From Kineococcus endophyticus (GTDB lineage: Bacteria; Actinomycetota; Actinomycetes; Actinomycetales; Kineococcaceae): DNA of 64,000 bases. The position numbers were made by a program, and so were the translations under genes. This document shows positions 8,309 to 17,273 of this stretch, piece by piece (positions within the stretch are counted from its first letter, which is position 1; each line of letters begins with the position of its first letter). The DNA lies in assembly GCF_040796495.1 (NCBI RefSeq), contig NZ_JBFNQN010000016.1, positions 1-64,000 on the forward strand, written 5' to 3'. The notes under the pieces were generated by a model. The model did no database searches and was not told the origin of the DNA. It saw nothing but the letters and a program-made list of their open reading frames with translations.

Positions 8309-8488
8309 ATGTCGTCGTCCACCACCGGTCTCCTGGCCGGCCTGCTGCTCGCCCTCATCGCCGGCACCGCCGGCGCCGGCTGGTTCCTGCTGGCCCTGCT
8401 GTTCGCCGCCATCGGCTACGGCATCGGGGCTCACCTCGAAGGCCGGATCGACCTGAGCTCCCTCATCCCGGGACGCAGCCGTGGCTGA
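8309..8488 (+). CDS. DUF2273-like small membrane protein
   Basis: 59 aa, shorter than usual ORF cut-offs. ATG with CGAGGAG upstream. It is almost wholly one long hydrophobic hairpin: GLLAGLLLALIAGTAGAGWFLLALLFAAIGYGIGAHLEG, then a short polar tail. Small two-helix DUF2273 proteins sit beside asp23 and amaP in Firmicutes operons, and position, size and the GxxxGxxxG-rich helices match. The stop codon lies inside the next gene, whose GTG is at 8481, so the two overlap by 8 bp. Probably a membrane partner for the Asp23 proteins. Confidence 0.8.
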   Translation: MSSSTTGLLAGLLLALIAGTAGAGWFLLALLFAAIGYGIGAHLEGRIDLSSLIPGRSRG

Positions 8489-8933
8489 CACGCAGACCCT
8501 CCAGGGGACGGCCGCACCGACCGACCCGACGCAGCAGCGGGGTCGGACCGACGTCGCCGACCGCGTGGCCGAGCGCATCGCGACCCACGCCGCCGCGGAG
8601 GTCCCGGGCTCGGTCCGGACCGGCAGCGGCAGCGGTTCCGCAGGTGGTTCCAGCACGGCCGACCAGGCCCGCAAGGCCGTCGGCGGGGCCGTCGACAGCG
8701 TGCTGGGCCGGTCCCTGCCGAACGTCGACTGCACCCGCGCCGGGGACCGCGTCCGCGTCCACGTCCACGTGGCCGCCGTCTGGCCGACCCCGGCCGCCGA
8801 ACTCGCCACCGCCGTGCGCGACCACGTCCGCGGCCAGCTGAACCGCCTCGGCGGTTACACGGTCGACGCCTGCGACGTCACCGTCGACCGCTACGTCCTG
8901 CCCGAGCACGACACCGGAAGGAGGGTCCTGTGA
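8481..8933 (+). CDS. Asp23/Gls24-like protein (paralogue 3)
   Basis: 150 aa; the GTG start overlaps the DUF2273 gene. A flexible Thr/Gln/Ser/Gly-rich head contains VADRVAERIATHAAAEVPG, the first Asp23 helix; the core continues with VDCTRAGDRVRVHVHVAAVWPTPAAELATAVRDHVRGQLNRLGGYTVDACDVTVDRY. Thus three divergent Asp23-type proteins are encoded in one operon. Stop overlaps the GTG of the next gene. Likely location is the inner face of the membrane, bound to the two membrane proteins that follow. Confidence 0.78.
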   Translation: MADTQTLQGTAAPTDPTQQRGRTDVADRVAERIATHAAAEVPGSVRTGSGSGSAGGSSTADQARKAVGGAVDSVLGRSLPNVDCTRAGDRVRVHVHVAAVWPTPAAELATAVRDHVRGQLNRLGGYTVDACDVTVDRYVLPEHDTGRRVL

Positions 8934-9541
8934 GCACCCCCACCGACCTCTCGAAGGGCCCCGCGAACGGCTCCGCGGGGGAGGCCCGGCCCCTGACGCC
9001 CGCGTCCGCCCCCACCGGCGCCGGCCGCATCGGAGCCATCGGGCCCGTCCTGGCCGTCCTGCTCCTCGCCGTCGCGGTGGTCCTGGGCCGCGAGGCGCTC
9101 GTCGCCTGGGGAACCCTGTCCGGCAGCAGCTGGCTCGCCCCGGCGGCCGACGGGGTCGACGGCCTGCGCCGCACGACGCCGGCCGTGCTCGCCGGCGGCA
9201 TCGTGGCGGTCGTCGTCGGGCTCTGGCTGCTCGTCAGCGCCTTCGCCCGCCGCTCCCGCCGCGCCCTGACCCTCAGCGGCGCGGGCTCCGGCGTCACCAC
9301 CAGCACGCGCGACCTGGCCCGGCTGGCCACGACGACGGCCACCGGCACCGACGGGGTGCTCAAGGCCAGCAGTTCGGCGACCCGCCGTTCGCTGGAGGTC
9401 CACGCGCACGCCACGTCCGGCGACGTCCGCGGTCGCCTCGAGCAGTCCCTCGCCACCCTCGTCAGCGGCCTGGACCCCCAGCCCCGCGTCAAGCTGCACG
9501 TGCACACGCCCCGCGCGGGCGGGAAGGACGGGAACCGATGA
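8930..9541 (+). CDS. DUF6286-like two-helix membrane protein
   Basis: 203 aa; GTGA overlap with the previous gene. Residues about 30-60 and 85-105 are hydrophobic helices (IGPVLAVLLLAVAVVLG and AVLAGGIVAVVVGLWLLVSAF). The cytoplasmic C-terminal part (RALTLSGAGSGVTTSTRDLARLATTTATGTDGVLKASSS, then VKLHVHTP) resembles the domain annotated DUF6286, found in actinobacterial Asp23 clusters, and is related in layout to the AmaP protein encoded next. It probably anchors an Asp23 protein to the membrane. The family name is from memory. Confidence 0.7.
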   Translation: MSTPTDLSKGPANGSAGEARPLTPASAPTGAGRIGAIGPVLAVLLLAVAVVLGREALVAWGTLSGSSWLAPAADGVDGLRRTTPAVLAGGIVAVVVGLWLLVSAFARRSRRALTLSGAGSGVTTSTRDLARLATTTATGTDGVLKASSSATRRSLEVHAHATSGDVRGRLEQSLATLVSGLDPQPRVKLHVHTPRAGGKDGNR

Positions 9542-10113
9542 GCCGCAAGGTGCTGGGCCTGGACCGCTTCCTGACCTTCCTGCTGGGCCTCGTCCTCCTC
9601 GTCGGCGGGGCCGCCGCCATCGCCTGGTGGGGCGGCTGGCTGGCGCAGGTGTTCCCGGGCGTGGGCGACCGGCTCGGCTCCGGCGCCGGGGACGCCGTCC
9701 GCGCCGGGTGGTTCGCCGCCGCCGCGGCCGCGGCCGCCGTCGTCCTGGCGGTCCTCGCGCTCTGGTGGCTCCTGGCCCACCTGCCGCGCCGCGGCACCGA
9801 GGACCTGACCCTCGCTGGCAGCGACTCCGCCGGCCGGCTCCGCCTCGACGCGGACGCCCCGGCCCGCACGGCCGCCGACCTGCTGGCCACCCAGCCTGGT
9901 GTGCGTGGAGCCAAGGGCCGCACCATCACCGACCGCGGTGAGGTCGTCCTGGAACTGCGCGCCACCTGCGAGCCGACGGCCGACCTGCACGAGGTCGCCG
10001 CCGCTGCGAACCGGATCAGCGCCCAGACGCGCCGGGTCCTGGGTCGCGAGGACGTCCACGGTCGCGTGGTGCTCTCGATCGCCCGCCACGACCGCAGCAG
10101 CCGCGTCCGCTGA
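9538..10113 (+). CDS. amaP: AmaP-like Asp23 membrane anchor protein
   Basis: 191 aa; ATGA overlap with the previous gene. Two N-terminal helices (FLTFLLGLVLLVGGAAAIAWWGG and AAAAAAAAVVLAVLALWWLLA), then a soluble alpha/beta domain with VRGAKGRTITDRGEVVLELRATCEPTADLHEV and VHGRVVLSIA. The layout matches AmaP, the protein that tethers Asp23 to the membrane in Staphylococcus. The opening MSRKVLGLDRFLTFLLGLVLL is typical of the actinobacterial form. Last gene of the operon, followed by a strong hairpin at 10137-10172. Confidence 0.82.
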   Translation: MSRKVLGLDRFLTFLLGLVLLVGGAAAIAWWGGWLAQVFPGVGDRLGSGAGDAVRAGWFAAAAAAAAVVLAVLALWWLLAHLPRRGTEDLTLAGSDSAGRLRLDADAPARTAADLLATQPGVRGAKGRTITDRGEVVLELRATCEPTADLHEVAAAANRISAQTRRVLGREDVHGRVVLSIARHDRSSRVR

Positions 10114-10136
10114 GGCGCGGACGAACAGGCGACGAA

Positions 10137-10172
10137 CGCCGCGGCGGATCCCGGAGGGGATCCACCGCGGCG
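10137..10172. terminator. Bidirectional hairpin terminator
   Basis: Sixteen-base arms (CGCCGCGGCGGATCCC and GGGATCCACCGCGGCG, one mismatch) flank a 4-nt loop between the end of amaP and the end of the convergent hydrolase gene. No U run follows, which is usual for high-GC actinobacteria. It can serve both converging transcripts. Confidence 0.8.
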
Positions 10173-10197
10173 TCGTCGTGTCCGGGGAGGGGACGGG

Positions 10198-11088
<891 letters not shown>

Positions 11089-11096
11089 CTACAGTA

Positions 11097-11112
11097 GAGA
11101 ACGCTGGTTCTC
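11097..11112. promoter_or_regulatory. TetR operator 2
   Basis: GAGAAC-GCTG-GTTCTC, the same half-sites as operator 1 with a 4-bp centre, 20 bp before the TetR GTG start codon and directly after a TACAGT sequence that could be a -10 element. Binding here would block the regulator's own promoter. Confidence 0.65.
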
Positions 11113-11131
11113 AGCGCAAGGGGGGAAGCTC

Positions 11132-11707
11132 GTGACCGATGCAGTGACCGACCGGGAGCGCGTCGTCGCGGCCGCGGACCGGCTGTTCTACGCCCGCGGC
11201 GTGCAGTCCGTGGGGATGGACGCCGTGCGGACCGAGGCCGGTGTGCCGCTCAAGCGCCTCTACGCGGCCTTCGGGTCCAAGGACGACCTCGTCGTCGCCG
11301 TCCTGGAGCACCGCAGCCGCACCTGGGACGAGGGGGTCGCGCGCGCCTCCGCCGGGGCCCGCACCCCCCGCGAGCGCCTGCTGGCCGTCTACGACTTCCT
11401 CGACGGCTGGTTCCGCAGCGACGACTTCCGCGGCTGCGCCTTCGTCAACGCCTACGGCGAGCTGGGAGGTGTCTCACCGGCTGTGGCGCAGGCGGTCCGG
11501 GCCCACAAGCTGTCCTTCGCGCAGTACGTCGACGACCTCGTGGCCGACCTGGGAGCCGAGCGCGCGCTCGGGGCCCAGCTCGTCCTGCTGGCCGAAGGGG
11601 CGCAGACGACGGCCGCCATCACGGGGGCCGACCACGTCGCGGAGGACGCGCGCAGGGCGGCGGAGGTGCTGATCGACGCCGCGGTCAGGCGGGGGCCGGG
11701 CGCCTGA
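11132..11707 (+). CDS. TetR-family transcriptional regulator
   Basis: 191 aa; GTG preceded by AAGGGGGGAAG. HTH at about residues 25-47 (VGMDAVRTEAGVPLKRLYAAFGSKDDLV). The ligand domain carries FRGCAFVNAYGELGG, a motif shared with the TetR protein encoded at 56099, so the two are paralogues of the same subgroup (many of which respond to electrophiles or drugs). It likely represses the divergent hydrolase and itself through two operators. Its 3' end overlaps the convergent ribD end by 23 bp. Confidence 0.88.
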   Translation: MTDAVTDRERVVAAADRLFYARGVQSVGMDAVRTEAGVPLKRLYAAFGSKDDLVVAVLEHRSRTWDEGVARASAGARTPRERLLAVYDFLDGWFRSDDFRGCAFVNAYGELGGVSPAVAQAVRAHKLSFAQYVDDLVADLGAERALGAQLVLLAEGAQTTAAITGADHVAEDARRAAEVLIDAAVRRGPGA

Positions 11708-12743
11708 CGGGCCGGCCCGACACCCGCACGTCCCCGCCGACGACCTCGACCTCGTCGACGTCGAGCCGCACGGCGTCCGCGATCGTCCCGACGCCGGCCG
11801 ACCCCAGGGCGGCACGCCCCTCCCCCAGCAGGGCGGGGGCGACGTAGGCGACGACGCGGTCGACGAGCCCGGCCGCGAGGAACGCGCCCGCCAGCGTCGG
11901 CCCGCCCTCCAGCAGGACGGAGACGACACCGCGGGAGTGCAGCTCCCGCAGGAGGTCCGCGGGCGAGGCGGCGCTCGAGACGTGGGTCGGGGCGACGTCG
12001 TCGAGGACGCGCGCCGTGGCGGGCACCCGGCCGCGGCGGTCGAGGACGACGCGCAGCGGCTGGCGCTCGTCGAGGACACCCTCGGCCGAGCGGGCGGTCA
12101 GGTGGGGGTCGTCGGCCAGCACGGTGCCCGACCCGGCCACGACCGCGTCGACCCGGCGGCGCAGGTCGTGCACCTGGGCGCGAGAGGCCTCCGAGGAGAT
12201 CCAGCGGCTCGTGCCGTCGGCCGCGGCCGAGCGCCCGTCGAGCGTCGCGGCGAACTTCCACAGCACGTGGGGCCGCCCCTGCCGGGCCGAGGTGAGCCAC
12301 GCCTCGTTGACCCGTTCGGCCTCCCCGGCGAGCACCCCGCCGAGCACCTCGACGCCCGCGGCCCGCAGCCGTGCCGCTCCCCCGCCCTGGACGGCCCCCG
12401 GATCGGCGACGGCGTAGACGACGCGACGGATCCCCGCGTCCAGCAACGCCTCCACGCACGGGCCCGTGCGCCCGCGGTGGTTGCACGGTTCCAGGGTGAC
12501 GTAGGCGGTGCCGCCGCGGGCCCGCTCACCCGCGCCCGCGAGGGCGTTCACCTCCGCGTGCGGACCGCCGGCCCGTTCGTGCCACCCCTCCCCCACCACG
12601 ACCCCGTCGGACGCGACGACGACGCACCCGACGACGGGGTTCGGCGACGTCGTCCCGAACCCGTGCTGAGCCAGGCCCACGGCGCGCCGCAGGAACCGCT
12701 CGTCGACCGGACCTGCGGGATCGACCGGGAGGGGAGGCGCCAC
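11685..12743 (-). CDS. ribD: Bifunctional riboflavin deaminase/reductase RibD
   Basis: 352 aa. N-terminal zinc deaminase: H62-A-E64 and PC87NHRGRTGPC96 are the zinc ligands and proton shuttle; C-terminal dihydrofolate-reductase-like domain from WKFAATLDGRSAAADGTSRWISS with LLEGGPTLAGAFL. The two activities deaminate the pyrimidine made by RibA and reduce its ribose side chain. GTG start two bases after the ribA stop, so ribA and ribD are co-transcribed. The rest of the riboflavin pathway (ribE, ribH, ribB) is not in the window. Confidence 0.95.
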   Translation of the reverse strand: MAPPLPVDPAGPVDERFLRRAVGLAQHGFGTTSPNPVVGCVVVASDGVVVGEGWHERAGGPHAEVNALAGAGERARGGTAYVTLEPCNHRGRTGPCVEALLDAGIRRVVYAVADPGAVQGGGAARLRAAGVEVLGGVLAGEAERVNEAWLTSARQGRPHVLWKFAATLDGRSAAADGTSRWISSEASRAQVHDLRRRVDAVVAGSGTVLADDPHLTARSAEGVLDERQPLRVVLDRRGRVPATARVLDDVAPTHVSSAASPADLLRELHSRGVVSVLLEGGPTLAGAFLAAGLVDRVVAYVAPALLGEGRAALGSAGVGTIADAVRLDVDEVEVVGGDVRVSGRPVRRPAPA

Positions 12744-12745
12744 GG

Positions 12746-13363
12746 TCAGCCCGCCAGGTCCAGGGTGTGGGCGGTGTGGTCGCGCTTGGCGCGCAGGTAG
12801 CGCGCGTTGGCCGCGGACAGGTGCACGCCCGTCGGCACCCGCCGTTCCACGACGATGCCGTGGTCGGCGAGCTGGTCGGCCTTGTCCGGGTTGTTGCTCA
12901 GCAGGGCGATGCCCTCCACGTCGAGCGCGGCGAGCATCTGCGCGGCCACGGTGTAGTCGCGTTCGTCCTCGCCGCGACCGAGCGCGACGTTGGCCTCGTA
13001 GGTGTCCAGACCGCTGTCCTGCAGGGCGTACGCGTCGAGCTTGGCGTACAGCCCGATGCCCCGGCCCTCCTGGCGCAGGTAGAGCAGGACGCCTCCGGCC
13101 GTGGCGATGCGCTCGACGGCCTCGCGGAACTGCGGGCCGCAGTCGCAGCGCTCGGAGCCGAAGACGTCACCCGTGAGGCACTCGCTGTGCGGACGCACGA
13201 GGGGGGTCCGGCCCTCCCAGTTCCCCAGCGAGAGGGCGAGGTGCTCCTTGCCGTCGACGAGCCCGTCGAAGGTGTGGACGCGGGCCGTCGTGCGGTAGCC
13301 GTCCGCGAAGCGCAGGGGGACGTCGACGGCGGTGCGGACGGTCGCGACGGGAGTCTGGGTCAC
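12746..13363 (-). CDS. ribA: GTP cyclohydrolase II
   Basis: 205 aa from GTG 13363, with GAGAGGAAAG upstream. Zinc ligands C62, C73 and C75 (HSECLTGDVFGSERCDCG), substrate and catalytic loop LRQEGRGIGLYAKLDAYALQD, then the nucleotide-binding NNPDKADQL. It is the free-standing form without a RibB domain. It opens GTP to the first riboflavin intermediate. It lies 11 bp after the dioxygenase gene and 2 bp before ribD, so this is a dioxygenase-ribA-ribD operon under MarR control. Confidence 0.95.
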   Translation of the reverse strand: MTQTPVATVRTAVDVPLRFADGYRTTARVHTFDGLVDGKEHLALSLGNWEGRTPLVRPHSECLTGDVFGSERCDCGPQFREAVERIATAGGVLLYLRQEGRGIGLYAKLDAYALQDSGLDTYEANVALGRGEDERDYTVAAQMLAALDVEGIALLSNNPDKADQLADHGIVVERRVPTGVHLSAANARYLRAKRDHTAHTLDLAG

Positions 13364-13374
13364 GATCTTTCCTC

Positions 13375-14238
13375 TCAGGAGACCTGCAGGGACCGCTTGG
13401 CGAACCCCATCTGGAAGTCGTCGATGACGGTCTTCGGGCGGGCGGCCGGGTCGGTCGCCGCGCCCAGTGTGATGAACAACGGTGTGAAGTGCTCGACGGT
13501 GGGATGGGCGTACGGCATCCCGGGAGCCCGCCGGAAGTCGGCCAGCGCGTCGACGTCGCCCCGGTCCAGCCCGTCGGCGACCCAGGCGTCGAACTCGTGC
13601 GACCAGGTCGGAACCTCGTTGTACAAGAACATCTCCCGGGTCGCGTACTGCAAGCCGTGCGTCATGAACCCCGAACCCACGACGAGCACGCCCTGTTCCC
13701 GCAGCGGCCGCAGGCGGCGGCCGAGCTGCAGCAGCCGGGCGGGGTCGTGGGTGGGCATGCTGAGCTGCAGGACGGGCACGTCGGCGTCCGGGTACATGAC
13801 CTTCAGGGGCACCCACGCCCCGTGGTCCAGGCCCCGGGCGGCCGTGTGCAGGGGTTCGTCGTCCGGCAGGAGCGAGGCCACGAGCCCCGCGAGCACGGAG
13901 GCGTCGGGCGTCTCGTACCGCATCCGGAAGTAGCGCGGGTGGAAGCCGCCGAAGTCGTACACCAGCGGCGTGCCCGCCTCGGGCGAGCTGAGGACGGCCC
14001 GTTCGGACTCCCAGTGGGCGCTGACGATGAGGACGCCGCGCGGCCTGGGCAGGGACACCGCCCAGTCCGAGAGCTGCCGGATCCACAGCGGGTCGTCGAA
14101 GACGGGCGGGGCGCCGTGGCTGAGGTAGAGCGCGGGCAGGGGCCCGTCGGCCGGCGTCCAGTCCCGCAGGGCGGGTCGGCCCGCGGCCAGGAAGTCGTCG
14201 TACGCCCCACCGGGGACGGCGGGATCCATGATCGACAC
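13375..14238 (-). CDS. LigB-type extradiol ring-opening dioxygenase (DODA/YgiD-like)
   Basis: 287 aa. GTG 14238 chosen because GGAGGACCGAG precedes it; an ATG nine bases in has poorer spacing. Family motifs: YLSHGAPPVF (metal-binding His), VSAHWES, GLDHGAWVPLKVMYP, GSGFMTHGL and HPTVEHFTPLF. These cupin-unrelated class III dioxygenases open catechols with iron or zinc. The substrate is unknown. First gene of an operon with ribA and ribD and divergent from a MarR gene; redox or aromatic stress response is a guess from this arrangement. Confidence 0.88.
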   Translation of the reverse strand: MSIMDPAVPGGAYDDFLAAGRPALRDWTPADGPLPALYLSHGAPPVFDDPLWIRQLSDWAVSLPRPRGVLIVSAHWESERAVLSSPEAGTPLVYDFGGFHPRYFRMRYETPDASVLAGLVASLLPDDEPLHTAARGLDHGAWVPLKVMYPDADVPVLQLSMPTHDPARLLQLGRRLRPLREQGVLVVGSGFMTHGLQYATREMFLYNEVPTWSHEFDAWVADGLDRGDVDALADFRRAPGMPYAHPTVEHFTPLFITLGAATDPAARPKTVIDDFQMGFAKRSLQVS

Positions 14239-14263
14239 CTCGGTCCTCCCTCCTCGTCGTCAC

Positions 14264-14275
14264 TTGATGCTTCAA
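14264..14275. promoter_or_regulatory. MarR operator half-site pair 1
   Basis: TTGA-TGCT-TCAA, an inverted repeat 26 bp before the dioxygenase start codon. A second copy lies at 14295-14308. Both share TTGA-N4-TCAA, a typical MarR spacing. Confidence 0.65.
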
Positions 14276-14294
14276 TCGACAGTAGGCCCGCGGA

Positions 14295-14308
14295 CTTGAA
14301 GCGTCAAG
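14295..14308. promoter_or_regulatory. MarR operator half-site pair 2
   Basis: CTTGA-AGCG-TCAAG, a 14-bp inverted repeat just before the MarR start. Together with the site at 14264 it would let the regulator control both itself and the dioxygenase-ribAD operon. Confidence 0.65.
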
Positions 14309-14324
14309 CATCATGGAGGTGGCA

Positions 14325-14789
14325 GTGGACCAGCAGTGGCTCGACCCCCAGGAGCAGGCGGCCTGGCGGAGGATCGTCGGGCTCATGACGGCCCTGCCCA
14401 CCGCCCTCGACGGCCAGCTGCAGCGCGACTCCGGGCTCACGCACTTCGAGTACTGGGTGCTGTCCGCGCTCTCGGAGGCCCCCGACCGGACCCTGCGCAT
14501 GGGCTGCCTGGCCGGCTCGGCCCACGGGTCGCTGTCCCGCCTGTCCCACGTGGCCGGGCGCTTGGAGCGGCGCGGCCTGCTGGCCCGGCGCCCGGACCCG
14601 GACGACGGCCGCTCCACCCTGGCGACGCTCACCGACGCGGGCTGGGACGTCGTGTCCGGGGCGGCCCCCGGACACGTGGCCGCCGTGCGCCGCCTGGTGT
14701 TCGACCCCCTCACGCCGGAGCAGACGCAGCTGCTCGCCGAGATCGGCGACCGGGTGCGCCGATCGGTGGAGGCCGAGCGTTCGCCGTGA
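14325..14789 (+). CDS. MarR-family transcriptional regulator
   Basis: 154 aa from GTG 14325, which has GGAGG five bases upstream; ATG 14313 in the same frame has no such site. Winged HTH: LTHFEYWVLSALSEAPDRTLRMGCLAGSAHGSLSRLSHVAGRLERRGLLARRPDPDDGRSTLATLTDAG, the DxR wing being intact. Divergent from the dioxygenase-ribA-ribD operon, with two TTGA-N4-TCAA sites between, so it likely represses both sides and responds to a phenolic or oxidant ligand. Confidence 0.88.
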   Translation: MDQQWLDPQEQAAWRRIVGLMTALPTALDGQLQRDSGLTHFEYWVLSALSEAPDRTLRMGCLAGSAHGSLSRLSHVAGRLERRGLLARRPDPDDGRSTLATLTDAGWDVVSGAAPGHVAAVRRLVFDPLTPEQTQLLAEIGDRVRRSVEAERSP

Positions 14790-14809
14790 GCGGGCGGTAC
14801 GTTCGAGGG

Positions 14810-15517
14810 GTGGAACAGCCGCAGGGACGAGCGTTGCGAGCGATCAGCTACAACCTCCACGAGGGACGGGCGACGGCGGAGCTGGCGGCGCTCGCCGAGA
14901 TCCACGACGTCGACGCGCTGTGCCTGCAGGAGTGCGACACCCTGCGACTGCCCGAGGCCGTCGGACCGCTCGTGCTGGCGGGCGCCACGCAGCGCAACCG
15001 GCTGGGCCTGGCGCTCTACTACAACCCCGACCGGCTGCGCGCCCACGGCCACGAACTGCGGCCGCTGCGGCGGTCCATGCACGACCGCTTCCTGTCCCCG
15101 GCGCACGAGCGGCTGCTCGCCGTCCGCTTCGAGGACCTGCAGGACGGCGGGGCGCTGCTGACGCTGGCCTCCATCCACACCGCGCCCCTGTCGGCGACCA
15201 ACGCCATGCGCCGGCACCAGATCACCGAGGCCCTCGGGGCCATCCGGGCGGCGGCCCACGGCACGGCCGCCCTCGTCGTCGGGGACTTCAACTACCCGTG
15301 GTTCGCGAGTTCCCTGGCGCGCCGGTTGTCCGAGCAGGGCTTCGAGGTCTCGCACAGCGACCTGCCCACGTACGTGCGCCGCCGGTTCCGGGGGCACTTC
15401 GACTTCGCGATCTCCGAGGGCATGCACATCGAGCGGGTGAAGACGTTGCAGCAGGCCGGGTCCGACCACCTCCCGGTGCTCGTCGAGGCCCGCGTCAAGA
15501 CGCCCGTCCCGGCCTGA
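14810..15517 (+). CDS. Endonuclease/exonuclease/phosphatase (EEP) family protein
   Basis: 235 aa from GTG 14810. An in-frame GTG at 14786, overlapping the MarR stop, would add 8 residues; neither has a strong ribosome binding site. EEP motifs are complete: LQECDT (metal Glu), SIHTAPLS, VVGDFNYP, and GSDHLPV with the catalytic Asp-His. No signal peptide, so cytoplasmic. Such small members cleave phosphodiester bonds of nucleic acids, lipids or inositols; the substrate is unknown. Confidence 0.85.
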   Translation: MEQPQGRALRAISYNLHEGRATAELAALAEIHDVDALCLQECDTLRLPEAVGPLVLAGATQRNRLGLALYYNPDRLRAHGHELRPLRRSMHDRFLSPAHERLLAVRFEDLQDGGALLTLASIHTAPLSATNAMRRHQITEALGAIRAAAHGTAALVVGDFNYPWFASSLARRLSEQGFEVSHSDLPTYVRRRFRGHFDFAISEGMHIERVKTLQQAGSDHLPVLVEARVKTPVPA

Positions 15518-15587
15518 GGGAAACCCCGCCCGAGCGCTGTCACAGCTGCCACACTGGCCTCTCCAGCACCAGCCCCAGGAGGCCCCT

Positions 15588-16667
15588 GTGATCCGCTCCA
15601 CCCTGCGCCGCGCCGCCCTCGCACCGTTGGCCGCCGCGACGCTCGCCGCCGCCACCGTGGGGCTGGCCGGGACGGCCTCGGCCGCGCCCGCGGCCGGGTT
15701 CGAGACGCTCACACCGGTCTGCTCCGCCCAGCTGCCGATCACCCACCCGGGCTGCGTCGCGGGCACGTCCTACCGCGGCGCCCCGCTGCCGGACGGGACG
15801 CCGAACCAGATCGTCCAGCTCAGCGGGGACGACCGGTTCGCCACGGCCGCGGCCATCGCCGAGCACGGGTTCCCCGAGGCCGACGTCGCCGTCCTGGTCA
15901 GCGGTGAGGACCGCCACCTCGTCGACGCGCTGTCCGCGGCCCCGCTGGCCCGCAGCCTCGCCGCGCCCGTGCTGCTCGGGACGCGCGACTCCGTGCCCGC
16001 CGCCACCGCCTCCTACCTGCAGAAGCACCAGGTGAAGGCCGTGCTGCTCGTCGGCGGCGCCGACGCCCTCGGCGAGGCGACCACCGGCCGCCTGCAGGCG
16101 CTGGGGGTCACGAGCGTGGCGCGCGTGGCCGGCGTCGACCGCTACGCCACCTCGCGCGCCCTCGTCGCCCTCATGCCGAAGTCCACGCACGGCTGGGCGG
16201 CCTCGGGTGAGGACGCCCACCTCGTCGACGCCCTCGCGGCGTCCGGCCCGGCCGCGCGCCTGGCCGAACCGCTGCTCCTGGTCGCCGACGCCGACCCGCT
16301 GCCCGCGGCCGCCTCCCTGACGGCTCTCGGGGTGACGTCGACGACCGTGGCCGGCGGCCCGGAGGGCGTGGCGCCCGAGGCGCTGGCCCCGCTGCCCGCG
16401 CCGCAGCGGGCCGCCGGCACCGACCGCTACGGGACGGCGGCCGGGCTCGCCGCCGAATCGGTGGACCGCGGGGTGGACGCCGACGACCTGCTCTTCGCGC
16501 CCGGGGTGACCGGGCACCTCGTCGACGCCCTCGCCGCCGGTCCCCTGGGCCGGGCCACGCTGCTCGTCGGGGACGTCGACTCCTCCTACGACGTCGTCGA
16601 GGCGTGGTTCGACACGTACGGCGCCGGCCGGGTCACCGCGGTGGGCGCGGTCGAGATCGACGGCTGA
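15588..16667 (+). CDS. Secreted cell-wall-binding repeat (CWB2) protein
   Basis: 359 aa; GTG preceded by CAGGAGG. Signal peptide ends at ASA/A near residue 33. The mature part has three consecutive CWB2 (PF04122-type) repeats, each beginning R-x2-G-x-DR(Y/F)xTA: LSGDDRFATAAAIAEHG, VAGVDRYATSRALVAL and AAGTDRYGTAAGLAAES, each with a later HLVDAL(S/A)A motif. In clostridia and actinobacteria such repeats bind wall glycopolymers non-covalently. No catalytic domain is present, so it is probably a structural or adhesive wall protein. Confidence 0.87.
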   Translation: MIRSTLRRAALAPLAAATLAAATVGLAGTASAAPAAGFETLTPVCSAQLPITHPGCVAGTSYRGAPLPDGTPNQIVQLSGDDRFATAAAIAEHGFPEADVAVLVSGEDRHLVDALSAAPLARSLAAPVLLGTRDSVPAATASYLQKHQVKAVLLVGGADALGEATTGRLQALGVTSVARVAGVDRYATSRALVALMPKSTHGWAASGEDAHLVDALAASGPAARLAEPLLLVADADPLPAAASLTALGVTSTTVAGGPEGVAPEALAPLPAPQRAAGTDRYGTAAGLAAESVDRGVDADDLLFAPGVTGHLVDALAAGPLGRATLLVGDVDSSYDVVEAWFDTYGAGRVTAVGAVEIDG

Positions 16668-16685
16668 GAACTCCCCGGTGAGGGG

Positions 16686-17153
16686 TCAGGTCCGGTCGAG
16701 CAGTTCCAGCAACCGGTCGACGAACACGACCTGACCCTTCACCAGCTTGTCCCGCGCGTCCTGCGGGGAGAACCACTGCGCGCGGTCGACCTCCGGGAAC
16801 TCCGCCGTGCGTCCCGAGCGCGGGGGCCACTGCATCGTGAACGTCCCGGGGACGATCGTCGACACGTCGAGGTCCGCGCGGCCCGCCCACACGGTGACGA
16901 CCTTGCCGGAGGACTGGCGGGCCTGCCCGATGTCGACGAGGTCGACGTCGGGGACGGGCAGCCCCAGTTCCTCGGAGAACTCCCGGCGCGCGGCGTCGAG
17001 CAGTTCCTCGCCCTCCTCCGGCTCCCCCTTGGGGATCGTCCAGGCGTGCTCGTCCTTGCGCTCCCACAGCGGCCCACCCATGTGCGCGAGGAGGAGTTCC
17101 ACCCCGGTCCCGGTCTCGCGGTGCAGCAGGACACCGGCGCTCTGCTTCGGCAT
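16686..17153 (-). CDS. NUDIX hydrolase
   Basis: 155 aa from ATG 17153 (MPKQSAGVLLHRE, the usual family start); a GTG at 17207 would give 173 aa. The Nudix box GEPEEGEELLDAARREFSEELGL fits GX5EX7REUXEEXGU. The pattern DEHAWTIPKGEP upstream is typical of small pyrophosphohydrolases acting on nucleoside or dinucleoside polyphosphates. Probably a housekeeping or sanitising enzyme. It is divergent from the pirin gene. Confidence 0.88.
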   Translation of the reverse strand: MPKQSAGVLLHRETGTGVELLLAHMGGPLWERKDEHAWTIPKGEPEEGEELLDAARREFSEELGLPVPDVDLVDIGQARQSSGKVVTVWAGRADLDVSTIVPGTFTMQWPPRSGRTAEFPEVDRAQWFSPQDARDKLVKGQVVFVDRLLELLDRT

Positions 17154-17273
17154 CCCGGCAGTGTCGCGTCCCGCGGCAGCGCCCGCCGCGCCGGGGCGAG
17201 GTGACACCCTGGACAGAGGTCAGCGGACGGACCACCCGGGCCCGTCGCCACCCCGCCCCGGAGGACCACCCGC

